Source of the DNA: Megaustenia siamemsis
Taxonomy: Eukaryota; Mollusca; Gastropoda; Stylommatophora; Ariophantidae
Assembly (NCBI GenBank): GCA_032433765.1
Contig: JAVIAB010000102.1
Location: forward strand, 15,811,232-15,875,231
Length of the DNA: 64,000 nucleotides
Direction of reading: 5' to 3'
The position numbers and the translations under genes are program-made. Numbering within the stretch: the first letter of the stretch is position 1; each line of letters begins with the position of its first letter. A model generated the notes under the pieces. That model was not told the DNA's origin. It saw only the letters and a list, made by a program, of their open reading frames with translations, and did no database searches. Shown piece after piece: positions 31,695 to 42,596 of the stretch.

Positions 31695-34600
31695 TAATAC
31701 CTGGCAAGATGGTTACACGGTCACTAGACCTAATACCTGGCACGATGGTTACACGGCACTAAACCCAATACTTGGCAAGATGGTTACACGGCACTAAACC
31801 CAATACTTGGCAAGATGGTTACTCGGCACTAGACCTAATACCGGCAAAATGGTTACTCGGCACTAGACCTAATGCCGGCAAGATTGTTACACGGTACTAA
31901 ACCCAATACTTGGCAAGATGGTTACACAGCACTAGACCCAATACCGGCAAGATGGTTACACGGCACTAAACCCAATACTTGGCAAGATGGTTACACAGCA
32001 CTAGACCCAATACTTGGCATGATGGTTACACGGCACTAAACCCAATACCGGCAAGATGGTTACACGGCACTAAACCCAATACCGGCAAGATGGTTAAACG
32101 GCACTAAACCCAATACTTGGCATGATGGTTACACGGCACTAAACCCAATACCGGCAAGATGGTTACACGGCACTAAACCCAATACCGGCAAGATGGTTAA
32201 ACGGCACTAAACCCAATACCGGCAAGATGGTTACACGGCACTAAACCCAATACCGGCAAGATGGTTAAACGGCACTAAACCCAATACCGGCAAGATGGTT
32301 AAACGGCACTAAACCCAATACCGGCAAGATGGTTACACGGCACTAAACCCAATACCGGCAAGATGGTTACACGGCACTAAACCCAATACTTGGCATGATG
32401 GTTACACGGCACTAAACCCAATACCGGCAAGATGGTTAAACGGCACTAAACCCAATACCGGCAAGATGGTTACACGGTACTAAACCCAATACTTGGCATG
32501 ATGGTTACACGGCACTAAACCCAATACCGGCAAGATGGTTACACGGCACTAAACCCAATACTTGGCATGATGGTTACACGGCACTAAACCCAATACCGGC
32601 AAGATGGTTAAACGGCACTAAACCCAATACCGGCAAGATGGTTACACGGTACTAAACCCAATACCGGCAAGATGGTTACACGGCACTAAACCCAATACTT
32701 GGCAAGATGGTTACACAGCACTAGACCCAATACCGGCAAGATGGTTACACGGTACTAAACCCAATACTTGGCAAGATGGTTACACAGCACTAGACCCAAT
32801 ACCGGCAAGATGGTTACACGGCACTAAACCCAATACTTGGCAAGATGGTTACACAGCACTAGACCCAATACTGGCAAGATGGTTACACGGCTCTAAACCC
32901 AATACCCGACAAGATGGTTACAGCACTAAACCCAATACTTGGCAAGATGGTTACACAGCACTAGACCCAATACCGGCAAGATAGTTACACGGCACTAAAC
33001 CCAATACCCGACAAGATGGTTACACGGCACTAGACCCAATACCCGACAAGATGGTTACAGCACTAAACCCAATACCCGGCAGGATGGTTACAGCACTAAA
33101 CCCAATACCCGGCAAGATAGTTACACGGCACTAAACACAATACTCGTCAAGATGGTTACAAGGCACACTAAACACAATACTCGTCAAGATTGTTACACGG
33201 CACTAAACACAATACTCGTCAAGATGGTTGCATGGCACTAAACACAATACTCGTCAAGATTGTTACATGGCACTAAACACAATACTCGTCAAGATGGTTA
33301 CATGGCACTAAACACAATACTCGTCAAGATTGTTACATGGCACTAAACACAATACTCGTCAAGATTGTTACAAGGCACTAAACACAATACTCGTCAAGAT
33401 GGTTACAAGGCACTAAACACAATACTCGTCAAGATTGTTACACGGCACTAAACACAATACTCGTCAAGATTGTTACAAGGCACTAAACACAATACTCGTC
33501 AAGATGGTTACAAGGCACTAAACACAATACTCGTCAAGATGGTTACATGGCACTAAACACAATACTCGTCAAGATGGTTACATGGCACTAAACACAATAC
33601 TCGTCAAGATGGTTACAAGGCACTAAACACAATACTCGTCAAGATTGTTACATGGCACTAAACACAATACTCGTCAAGATGGTTACAAGGCACTAAACAC
33701 AATACTCGTCAAGATTGTTACACGGCACTAAACACAATACTCGTCAAGGTGGTTACATGGCACTAAACACAATACTCGTCAAGGTGGTTACATGGCACTA
33801 AACACAATACTCGTCAAGGTGGTTACATGGCCCTAAACACAATACTCGTCAAGGTGGTTACATGGCACTAAACACAATACTCGTCAAGGTGGTTACATGG
33901 CACTAAACACAATACTCGTCAAGGTGGTTACATGGCACTAAACACAATACTCGTCAAGGTGGTTACATGGCACTAAACACAATACTCGTCAAGTTGGTTA
34001 CATGGCACTAAACACAATACTCGTCAAGATGGTTACATGGCACTAAACACAATACTCGTCAAGATGGTTACATGGCACTAAACACAATACTCGTCAAGAT
34101 TGTTACAAGGCACTAAACACAATACTCGTCAAGATTGTTACATGGCACTAAACACAATACTCGTCAAGATGGTTACACGTCACTAAACACAATACTCGTC
34201 AAGATGGTTACATGGTACTAAACACAATACTCGGCAAGATGGTTACACGGCACTAAACACAATACTCGTCAAGATGGTTACATGGCACTAAACACAATAC
34301 TCGTCAAGATGGTTACATGGCACTAAACACAATACTCGTCAAGATTGTTACATGGCACTAAACACAATACTCGTCAAGATGGTTACATGGCACTAAACAC
34401 AATACTCGTCAAGATTGTTACAAGGCACTAAACACAATACTCGTCAAGATTGTTACATGGCACTAAACACAATACTCGTCAAGATTGTTACATGGCACTA
34501 AACACAATACTCGTCAAGATGGTTACACGGCACTAAACACAATACTCGTCAAGATGGTTACATGGCACTAAACACAATACTCGGCAAGATGGTTACACGG

Positions 34601-35072
34601 CACTAAACACAATACTCGTCAAGATGGTTACAAGGCACTAAACACAATACTCGTCAAGATGGTTACACGGCACTAAACACAATACTCGTCAAGATGGTTA
34701 CACGGCACTAAACACAATACTCGTCAAGATGGTTACACGGCACTAAACCCAATACCCGGCAAGATGGTTACATGGCACTAAACCCAAAACTCGGCAAGAT
34801 GGTTACACGGCACTAAACCCAAAACTCGGCAAGATGGTTACACGGCACTAAACCAAAAAACCGGCAAGATGGTTACATGGCACTAAACCCAAAACTCGGC
34901 AAGATGGTTACACGGCACTAAACCAAAAAATCGGCAAGATGGTTACATGGCACTAAACCCAAAACTCGGCAAGATGGTTACACGGCACTAAACCAAAAAA
35001 TCGGCACGATGGTTACACGGCACTAAATCCAATACTCGGCAAGATGGTCACACGGCACTAAACCCAATACTC
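31695..35072 (+). repeat. Large minisatellite, 34/35-bp unit, ~97 copies
   Basis: The core unit is CAAGATGGTTACACGGCACT + AAACMCAATACYCG-type sequence. Three blocks are visible: 31.7-33.1 kb with ACCCAATACCGG or ACTTGG (34-35 bp), 33.1-34.7 kb with AACACAATACTCGT (35 bp, very uniform), and 34.7-35.07 kb with AAACCCAAAACTCGG. There is no long open frame and no spacers. Confidence 0.98.
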
Positions 35073-35075
35073 AGC

Positions 35076-35205
35076 CAGTGAGAGGCACTGATTGACAGAG
35101 CAAGCAGAAGTGAGAGAGCACTGATTGACAGAGCAAGCAGAAGTGAGAAAGCACTGATTGACAGAGCAAGCAGAAGTGAGAGAGCACTGAGTGACCGCGC
35201 ACTGA
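35076..35205 (+). repeat. Tandem repeat, 33-bp unit x~4
   Basis: CACTGATTGACAGAGCAAGC + AGAAGTGAGAGAG from 35086, directly following the larger array with no gap. The last unit changes to GAGTGACCGCGCACTGAGTG. Confidence 0.93.
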
Positions 35206-35249
35206 GTGATTTAGATAGCACTAAATCGTTACTCATCGTAGTTACCACG

Positions 35250-35869
35250 TCAATGTCGTGTTTTTGTCTCTGTTGTTTCCCCTTTTATGAGTCTAAAACG
35301 TTTTCATGCGTGTACTCACAAATTTATGCGTAATTTTTCCATTTAACCCATTAATACCGAAGCAAGACTCCAGATGATTGGAAAGTGTAGTATCCCAATG
35401 ATATTATTATCGATCATTAACATTATTTCTCAAGTTCTGCAACATGTTTCTATGATACAATATAAATAATTCTGTTCAAAGCAGCAAATTAAATCCGAAT
35501 TTAAAGCATTTGTAAGCGAATAAAGATGGCGACAAATAAGAACAAATTTAACATGTAACAGAAATAAAAACAGTTTTATGTGGCGTGTAATTGAACGTGG
35601 GTGATAATCTATATTTCCCGTTGCCCGTGGAAACCATTGAAGAAAATATGGTCAGAGCTAGGCCCAGCGCGGCAGTTACTGTGACAGGGGCTGGACTCGC
35701 AGGCAACCAACAGGGCATGCATAACAAACGTCTGCAGTTTTGAGTGAGAATGCTAAAACAGAACATAATTAACTGCAATCAATTCAGCTCTGCCACAAAG
35801 CCAACACATTCACGTCACGCAGAGCTAAAACACTGAGTGATAAAAATGAATCCAGTATGGGAATTAAAC

Positions 35870-35916
<47 letters not shown>

Positions 35917-36050
35917 AGAAAGAAGAAATAAAATATTTATAACTTGTGAAAAAAAGCGGCGGGCACATAATATAACATATTAGTTAATACTAGTTATAAT
36001 TAGGCATTCTGAATGGTTATAATTATATATTCTGAATGGTTATAATTAGG
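35250..36050. other. No recognised gene; (GA)n at 35872-35912
   Basis: A pure (GA)n run of about 20 units lies at 35872-35912. GGTTATAATTAKRYATYCTG occurs twice around 36012-36055. No coding region was recognised. Confidence 0.55.
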
Positions 36051-36054
36051 CATC

Positions 36055-36285
36055 CTGCGAGGGCTAGTGCTATAGAGGTAAGACGTCGGCTTCTAGACAT
36101 GAAGGCCCCGAGTTCGATTCCCACCAGAGGCGATTTGATTTTTCCAATTTTCAAAATCAAATCCGTGGTTTCTTCCGTAGCTCTACTTTGCCCTGGTTTC
36201 TGGGTAGTGAGATCTGATGTCTGGTCCTTACAGAAGCCAGGAGGTCCCATTCACGCAAGTTAAAGAACCCTCGACAGTAAAAAAT
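36055..36285 (+). mobile_element. tRNA-derived SINE (family E)
   Basis: The head AGTGCTATAGAGGTAAGACG is followed by a B-box GAGTTCGATTCCC at 36111-36123, then a body with CTCTACTTTGCCCTGGTTTC and GTTAAAGAACCCTCGACAGT. It is unlike families A-C. Target-site duplications were not resolved. Confidence 0.75.
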
Positions 36286-36309
36286 AGTCAATAGTAGGCC
36301 CAAAATGAA

Positions 36310-37960
36310 CAATTATTCAACAAATCTACCCAATACAAACTAAACATCAACAGATGCAAGATAAAATGAGCATACTTGATGAGAGATCACAACAGATGGG
36401 ACTGACAATAAATAGAGATTAGATCAAAATTATGAGTATTAATGCAGTTGGCAATAACCAAATAAAATTAGGAGAAATACCTCTACTATAGCTCGTTTCA
36501 AATCATGTGCCCAACTTCAAAACGCTATTACTTTCTAACCGTTTGTTAAAAACTTTTGAAAATTTCCAAATGTTATTAGAATGCAAACGACCCTTTAAAT
36601 GTATATTTAACAAATATCTTGCAGCTGCAGTTTTCTTAAAGCGGCGAATTTCTTTGATGTTTGTCAAAATTGTAAATTGTGAAGCCCTAAAGAATAGAAA
36701 TTACCGTAGTTGCTGGTCTATGATTAATTTTCACTAGGTAAAGGCGTGGCCGTAATGGGGAAATAACCTAATAAGACAAAACACCAGGAGAATTATTGTC
36801 TGCTCAGTTCGAGGACGGCTTCGCCGCTGATTGAACGGAAATGGAACACACAATGCCTCGTGTTTTCTACAAGTGTCTAATTGTGTCAGAAAGCCCACGT
36901 GGAATGCGTGCAAAAACGTCAATTGTACCGTGTATGGATTTTTAATCGCTATTTTTAACTTAAAATACTGTAAACATTAAGTTTTGACTACATCAATGGG
37001 TCGTTATAAATTTATATAAATCAAATAAGCAACAATAATAACCAAATGTTTTTTTTAATGAAATTAATTCCCTGTTGGGTTCTAATCATTATAACTTTAC
37101 ATGCAAATTTTGAAAAAATTACAAAAAGAGATTAAAAAGATATCGATTTTAAAAGTTGGGCACATGATTTGAAACGAGCTGTAGACGTACAATCCTACAT
37201 GTATCTGAGCAATAATATAGACAAAGAGGGAGGAACAGAAAATGATACAAAAATAAAGATATCAAAAGCAAGAGGAGCTTTTGTTGCACTGGGAAACATA
37301 TGGAAATCCAAAGAAATTAGGTTAAATGCACAATTAAAAATGTTCAACTCCAATGTTAAGTCATTATATGACTGTGAAACATGGAGAACAACAAAAATGA
37401 CAATCACGAAGGTACAGACTTTCATTAATGGATGCTTACGCAGAATAAAAAGATGGAAATGGCAGGACAAAATCACTAACATAGAATTATGGAAATGTAC
37501 CAGTCAAATACCTGTGCATAAATAGATACAGCGAAGACGATGGCGCTGGACAGAACACACACTGCTGAAGCCATCTGAGAGTATTACACAACATTGCCTT
37601 TTTGGAATCCCCAAGGAAAAAGACAAAGAGGAAGACCAAAATATTCTTGGAGAAGACAGATAGAAGCAGAGATGAAGATGATGGGGAAGACATGGAATGA
37701 TCTTAAAAGAATGGCTGAAAAGAATAAAAATTTTCAACTTCAATGTTAAGTCATACCTCTTATATGACTGTGAAACATGGAGAACAAAAAACAAAAACAA
37801 TCATGAAGATACAGACCTTCATAAATGGGTGCTAGCGCACGGTTGGTTGGAAAAAACAATAATGGAAGGCATGGTGAAGGAAGAGAAGACGAGGCAGAGG
37901 AAGAAAGAGGATGAGTTTGAACACATCAACGGACGGACGGAGCGATAGATAGACAGACAC
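36310..37960 (+). pseudogene. LINE endonuclease/RT C-terminal copy, interrupted
   Basis: The part before the insertion (36345-36488) reads DKMSILDERSQQMGLTINRD, a stop, then IKIMSINAVGNNQIKLGEI. After the insertion (from 37184) it continues DVQSYMYLSNNIDKEGG, FNSNVKSLYDCETWRTTKM, FINGCLRRIKRWKWQDKITN, a stop at 37524, and later NPQGKRQRGRPKYSWRRQIE. This is the end of an RTE-like endonuclease/reverse-transcriptase. From 37700 the FN(F/S)NVKS...YDCETWRT block is repeated out of frame, so part of the end is duplicated. Stops make it dead. Confidence 0.88.
36487..37183. mobile_element. TA-flanked MITE (Tc1/mariner-like)
   Basis: The element 36489-37181 (693 bp) has perfect 28-bp terminal inverted repeats starting AGCTCGTTTCAAATCATGTG (36490-36517) and ending at 37180 (37153-37180). 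It is flanked by TA on both sides (36487-36488 and 37182-37183). There is no transposase ORF inside (longest 76 codons, no DDE pattern). Removing the element with one TA rejoins the host LINE codons in frame (GEIPLL then DVQSYM), so the boundaries are exact. Tc1/mariner membership is inferred from the TA duplication. Confidence 0.93.
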
Positions 37961-38072
37961 ACACAAAGACAAACAGATACATAGACGGACGGACGGACGG
38001 ACAGACAGACATATAGACAGACAGACAGACATATAGACAGACAGACAGACAGACAGATAGATAGATAGAAAT
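37930..38072 (+). repeat. (GACA/GACG/GATA)n microsatellite
   Basis: A tetranucleotide-type array, GACGGACGGACGGACAGACA with GATAGATA ends. The six overlapping Cys/Ser/Val-rich frames on the minus strand are artefacts. Confidence 0.95.
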
Positions 38073-38079
38073 GGCAATG

Positions 38080-38880
38080 TAATAATAAGGAATGTGTACA
38101 GGGAACGTCGAAGAAGAACAAATTATATCTGATAAAAGAAAAAAATACATTTCAAAATTAAAATTGAAAATCAGATTTTGCAATCTCGCAATTGTTACTG
38201 CCTCGATATCGCCTCGCTGAAGATGGCGAGAAGAAGAGTTCGTGATGGCGAGATAATAGAGAGAGAGAGCGAGAGCGTGTACGTAAAAACATACTTGTGT
38301 GCTCTCCGCTTACTGCTGCCCTCGTTCTCCGCTCCGGAGATGAACTAGAGCCGAGCTAGCACGTGACCGAGACCAGACTACACTTGACAGGTGCTATTGA
38401 TCTTGGGAGCTCTGAGAGATACATCTGCTGCAGTTTGTCGCTGCAACTTCCTCTCATTCTGTGATGGCTTGATCCTCGTGGGAACGGCTTCAGGTGGCTC
38501 ACCACCTGGTGCTGTGCTCAAATAGGATAGCGGTTCATTGATCGTCATTGTCATATATTTATTATCTCCCCCTTTCACGGACAAAACAAAAAGCCAACCC
38601 TAAATCATCAACAGGAAGAATTGGAATTATCAATTATAACAATTGTACATAATTAACTAATTATCTACATATGGGATCTGTGGTAGCTAACAATGGAGAC
38701 TGCTAGAACGAGATAAAGGATGATAAATAATAGCAAAATACAAATTAAATGACAGGAAGAAAATGTGGCGCAATGCTTGTCAGGAAGTAAATTAAAATTA
38801 TTGAGCGCATGTATCTTCCTAATATAAACATATGGTTGTCGATCATGGACAATCTCGCAAACAACATTGATGAATATTGG
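38080..38880. other. No recognisable gene
   Basis: A CGAGA/GAGAGAG-rich patch lies at 38205-38285. No coding region is supported. Confidence 0.45.
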
Positions 38881-38884
38881 TTCA

Positions 38885-39316
38885 TTAGAAATAAAATACT
38901 GAAGAAAAATCCATAAGGTACCTTCTTCTTCTTCCTTTCAACTCCCTGTGGAGCATAGGTCTTCAACAAACACTTTCCAAGCCGTTCTGTTTCTCGCCAT
39001 TCTTTTAAAATCATATCATGTCTTCCCCATCATTTTCATTTCTACTTCCATCTCTCTTCTCCACTAATATTTTTGGTCTTCCTCTTTGTCTTTTTCCTTG
39101 GGGATTCCAAAAAAGGGCCTGTTGTGTAATACTCTCATTTGGCTTCAGCAGTGTGTGTCCTATCCAGTGCCATCGTCTTCGCTGTATCTCTTTATCCACA
39201 GGTATTTGACTGATACATTTCCATAATTCTATGTTAGTGATTTTGTCCTGCCATTTCCATCTTTTTATTCTGCGTAAGCATCCATTAATGAAAGTCTGTA
39301 TCTTCATGACTGTCAT
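38885..39316 (-). pseudogene. Inverted LINE C-terminal copy
   Basis: The minus strand reads VMKIQTFINGCLRRIKRWKW, QDKITNIELWKCISQIPVD, KEIQRRRWHWIGHTLLKPNE, NPQGKRQRGRPK and DMILKEWRETERLGK. It is about 95% identical by eye to 37395-37700 but inverted. Here the VDKEIQRRRWHWIGHTL part is open where the plus copy has a stop. A family-D element interrupts its upstream side at 39329-39949. After that, about 15-25 bp of the LINE resumes (GTTCTCCGTGTTTCAC). Confidence 0.88.
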
Positions 39317-39961
39317 ATTTGTTGTTCTGATGGTTCATCTTATATCCCTAGACCGGCCGTACACTAATCTTACGGTCTGTTGTTTGATGTGCGAACGGGA
39401 TAATCTGACGATGAACTGTGTCTATATGTTCGCAATTGGAGTCAACAACGATGGCCTAACATCATCAAGCGCTATACATTTTAAAAAAAAATACGACGAT
39501 CATCATTTTCAAGAGGACGTGAACTTCCAGTATATGGTGGATAGGCGGCGGGAACAATTGAAGGCTATGAATGAAAAGTGTTCCTTTTTGCAGTTTCCTC
39601 ATATTCCAAGTCCGGCTTGTTGCAGGAGCTACTGAGTTAAGTGCTCTGTGCACACCGTGAGCTGTGTGTTTCATCCGTTTTGATCATGTTTCGATATTCC
39701 GATTGTTTACGATGAATGATGATATCGTATGACAGGGAACAGTTGGCTGTGCTCACTTTCTGCGCGGTTTCGCCTTATGTCTTTTGCCGTGTGCTGTTAT
39801 TGGTACGATGGGGACTACATTTACCTTTCTTTGTTTGGGAGATGAGATATTAATTCGGATGATTACGCTGGCACGGGCGGTTGAGCAGTTATGGATTTTA
39901 ATTCGTTTGCAGTGATACCGAGACCTTTCATAACCAAATAACCAACCAAATTTGTTGTTCT
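39317..39961 (+). mobile_element. Dispersed repeat family D, copy 3, with TSD
   Basis: The body 39329-39949 starts GATGGTTCATCTTATATCCC and ends CATAACCAAATAACCAACCA. It is flanked by ATTTGTTGTTCT at 39317-39328 and 39950-39961. The duplicated 12 bp belongs to the host LINE, which resumes on the far side. This fixes both ends of the family in this copy and shows insertion after the inverted LINE was in place. The AACCA-type 3' tail suggests retroposition. Confidence 0.92.
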
Positions 39962-40125
39962 CCGTGTTTCACATACATATTATAGATTATACACGTTAGT
40001 AAAGAGACATTGAAACCAAAGACAGTTAATCTGCAAACCATGAACAGATTGCACGAATATCATGTCATGATTGGGGATGCAGGCCGTACCGCTAGGCCAG
40101 AAGTCAAAGAAGATTGGGCAACCAG

Positions 40126-40776
40126 CACTGATGTCGTTAGTACCTTCTACACGTTCGGAGGAGTTCTGAGCTCTTACGGATTTGTGCACTGACAATATAT
40201 CTTATCACTGATGTCGTTAGTACCTTCCACACGTTCGGATGAGTTCTGAGCTCTTACGGATTTGTGCACTGACAATATATCTTATCGCTGATGTCGTTAG
40301 TACCTTCCACACGTTCGGAGGAGTTCTGAGCTCTTACAGATTTGTGCACTGACAACATATCTTATCACTGATGTCGTTAGTACCTTCCACACGTTCGGAG
40401 GAGTTCTGAGCTCTTACAGATTTGTGCACTGACAACATATCTTATCACTGATGTCGTTAGTACCTTCCACACGTTCGGAGGAGTTCTGAGCTCTTACGGA
40501 TTTGTGCACTGACAATATATCTTATCACTGATGTCGTTAGTACCTTCCACACGTTCGGAGGAGTTCTGAGCTCTTACGGATTTGTGCACTGACAATATAT
40601 CTTATCACTGATGTCGTTAGTACCTTCCACACGTTCGGAGGAGTTCTGAGCTCTTACGGATTTGTGCACTGACAATATATCTTATCACTGATGTCGTTAG
40701 TACCTTCCACACGTTCGGAGGAGTTCTGAGCTCTTACGGATTTGTGCACTGACAATATATCTTATCACTGATGTCG
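40126..40776 (+). repeat. Minisatellite, 80-bp unit x8
   Basis: CACTGATGTCGTTAGTACCT starts every 80 bp. Copies differ at only a few sites (ACGG/ACAG, ATAT/ACAT, CGGAG/CGGATG). Very young. Confidence 0.98.
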
Positions 40777-40779
40777 ATC

Positions 40780-41210
40780 AAACTAAACTCTTCCGTAGCG
40801 AAACAAACGTCAACTGTGTCTATCTCTTTGTTCTCCTTCCTTTTATTCTTTAGAACGCAATTTGACTGTTTTTGACATTATTTGCTTCGTTGACACTTTT
40901 GCGAAGTTGAGCCACTATCATTCTCCACATGTCAACAGTAAAACATTCAAGTCCTGATTACAGGAGAGAAGTTTCACTGGCACTGCAGGAGGGCGGCAGC
41001 AGATATATTAGGGATAATTAATCGGAGTATTTGATGAGTCACACATGCAGTAGTGTAGAAGTTAATGTATTAATATGGGATTCTTTGTCATTTGTAATTA
41101 TGGAGGTATAGCAATTGGGTCAATGAAATATTACCGTTCGTTTTTGGACATCTTGTACTTGGATCACGTCATAAATGAAAAAAGTTCGCAAACAAGATAC
41201 AACAAGCAAT
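40780..41210. other. No recognisable gene
   Basis: Unique AT-rich sequence between two arrays. Confidence 0.5.
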
Positions 41211-41214
41211 CTGA

Positions 41215-41487
41215 ATACAATGTGATATGTGGGCTAATAGTGAGGAAATACAAGGTGATATGTGGACTAATAGTGAGGAAATACAAGGTGATATGTGGAC
41301 TAATAGTGAGGAAATACAATGTGATATGTGGACTAATAGTGAGGAAATACAATGTGATATGTGGACTAATAGTGAGGAAATACAATGTGATATGTGGACT
41401 AATAGTGAGGAAATACAAGGTGATATGTGGACTAATAGTGAGGAAATACAATGTGATATGTGGACTAATAGTGAGGAAACGCACAAT
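41215..41487 (+). repeat. Minisatellite, 33-bp unit x8
   Basis: TGATATGTGGACTAATAGTG + AGGAAATACAAKG, an exact 33-bp period. Because 33 is divisible by three, four overlapping 100-150-codon frames arise on both strands and none is a gene. Confidence 0.97.
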
Positions 41488-41489
41488 GA

Positions 41490-41740
41490 AACGGTTTGCT
41501 CATCTAGATCATCTGGCTTAGCAAAGAGAATTCTGCAAGCAACCGCGAAAGAAGGGAGAAGGCGAGGGGGACAAAGAAACAGATTGGAAGATAACATCAA
41601 AGACAAAACACGAGGTGGCAAAGTCCCAAAGGATGACTGAAGATAGAGAGAAATGGAGAAGTTTAATTAATTCCGCCAGTAATGTCGCAACGCCTCAAAG
41701 AGATATGGGATAAAGAAGAGAGATCTGCTTGGGAATTGTA
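41490..41740 (+). pseudogene. LINE RT C-terminal fragment
   Basis: The frame continues from the array as SRSSGLAKRILQATAKEGRR, RGGQRNRLEDNIKDKTRGGK. This matches the LAK-x-ILQGT-x-EGKRRRGRQKKRWEDNIKEWTG C-terminus of another widespread LINE family. A frameshift near 41630 precedes the SVVPQRPS-like end (AATGTCGCAACGCCTCAAAG). Truncated and dead. Confidence 0.85.
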
Positions 41741-41857
41741 TTGATTGATTTGAAATGTGTGGGCAAGTGAAGTTAGAAGAGAAAGTGACGTCCAGTCAGT
41801 GTTTCATTGCGGGCCGTTATCTGTGGGTTGAAAGCATCGGGTGGATATCTTAAACCG

Positions 41858-42222
41858 TGGAGAGGTGTGTGTGTGTAGACGTATAATATAAGTAAATAAA
41901 TCTGTGGAGAGGTGTGTGTGTGTGTAGACGTCTAATATAAGTAAATAAATCTGTGGAGAGGTGTGTGTGTGTGTGTAGACGTATAATATAAGTAAATGAA
42001 TCTGTGGAGAGGTGTGTGTGTGTGTAGACGTATAATATAAGTAAATGAATCTGTGGAGAGGTGTGTGTGTGTAGACGTCTAATATAAGTAAATGAATCTG
42101 TGGAGAGGTGTGTGTGTAGACGTATAATATAAGTAAATGAATCTGTGGAGAGGTGTGTGTGTAGACGTATAATATAAGTAAATGAATCTGTGGAGAGGTG
42201 TGTGTGTGTATAGACGTAAATA
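41858..42222 (+). repeat. Minisatellite, ~46-51-bp unit x8, with (GT)n core
   Basis: AATATAAGTAAATGAATCTG + TGGAGAGGTGTGTGTGTGTAGACGT. Unit length varies with the number of GT dinucleotides. Confidence 0.96.
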
Positions 42223-42224
42223 AA

Positions 42225-42590
42225 TCTATTTGCTATATAAATAAGAGTAAGCAATGAAGAAATAACACTAGAGGCTAAACATTCAATAACATAGTGTTCA
42301 TGCCAATGTTGCGCTACCAATGCCAGACCTGGACGCTAGATTGAAGAACAATAAGAAAACGATCCATTAGCGAGATGAAATGTGTTACCGTGGATTGTTT
42401 TTATTCCTGACTAATTGTTGTTTATCTTCATGCCTGCAAACAGAGCTGAGGCTGGTGTAGGTACAGGCGTTCATCCTTCTTAGTCAATAAAACAAGAAGC
42501 TTTGCTGGTCTGCGGATAGCAACACGTTTCAACATTTTGGTTCTGGGTTAGCAGGTTTCATGATTTTATAAAATAAAGAACATACATAGT
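42225..42590. other. No recognisable gene
   Basis: Unique sequence between two arrays. The array immediately downstream begins in a T/A-rich context. Confidence 0.5.
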
Positions 42591-42596
42591 GGTAGT

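Noticed and set aside
31695..35072. CRISPR-like array of ~35-bp direct repeats
   Set aside because: There are no unique spacers between units, there are no cas genes and the context is eukaryotic.
37819..38183. Cys-rich minus-strand frames suggesting a small secreted protein
   Set aside because: They translate a GACA/GACG microsatellite in several frames at once.
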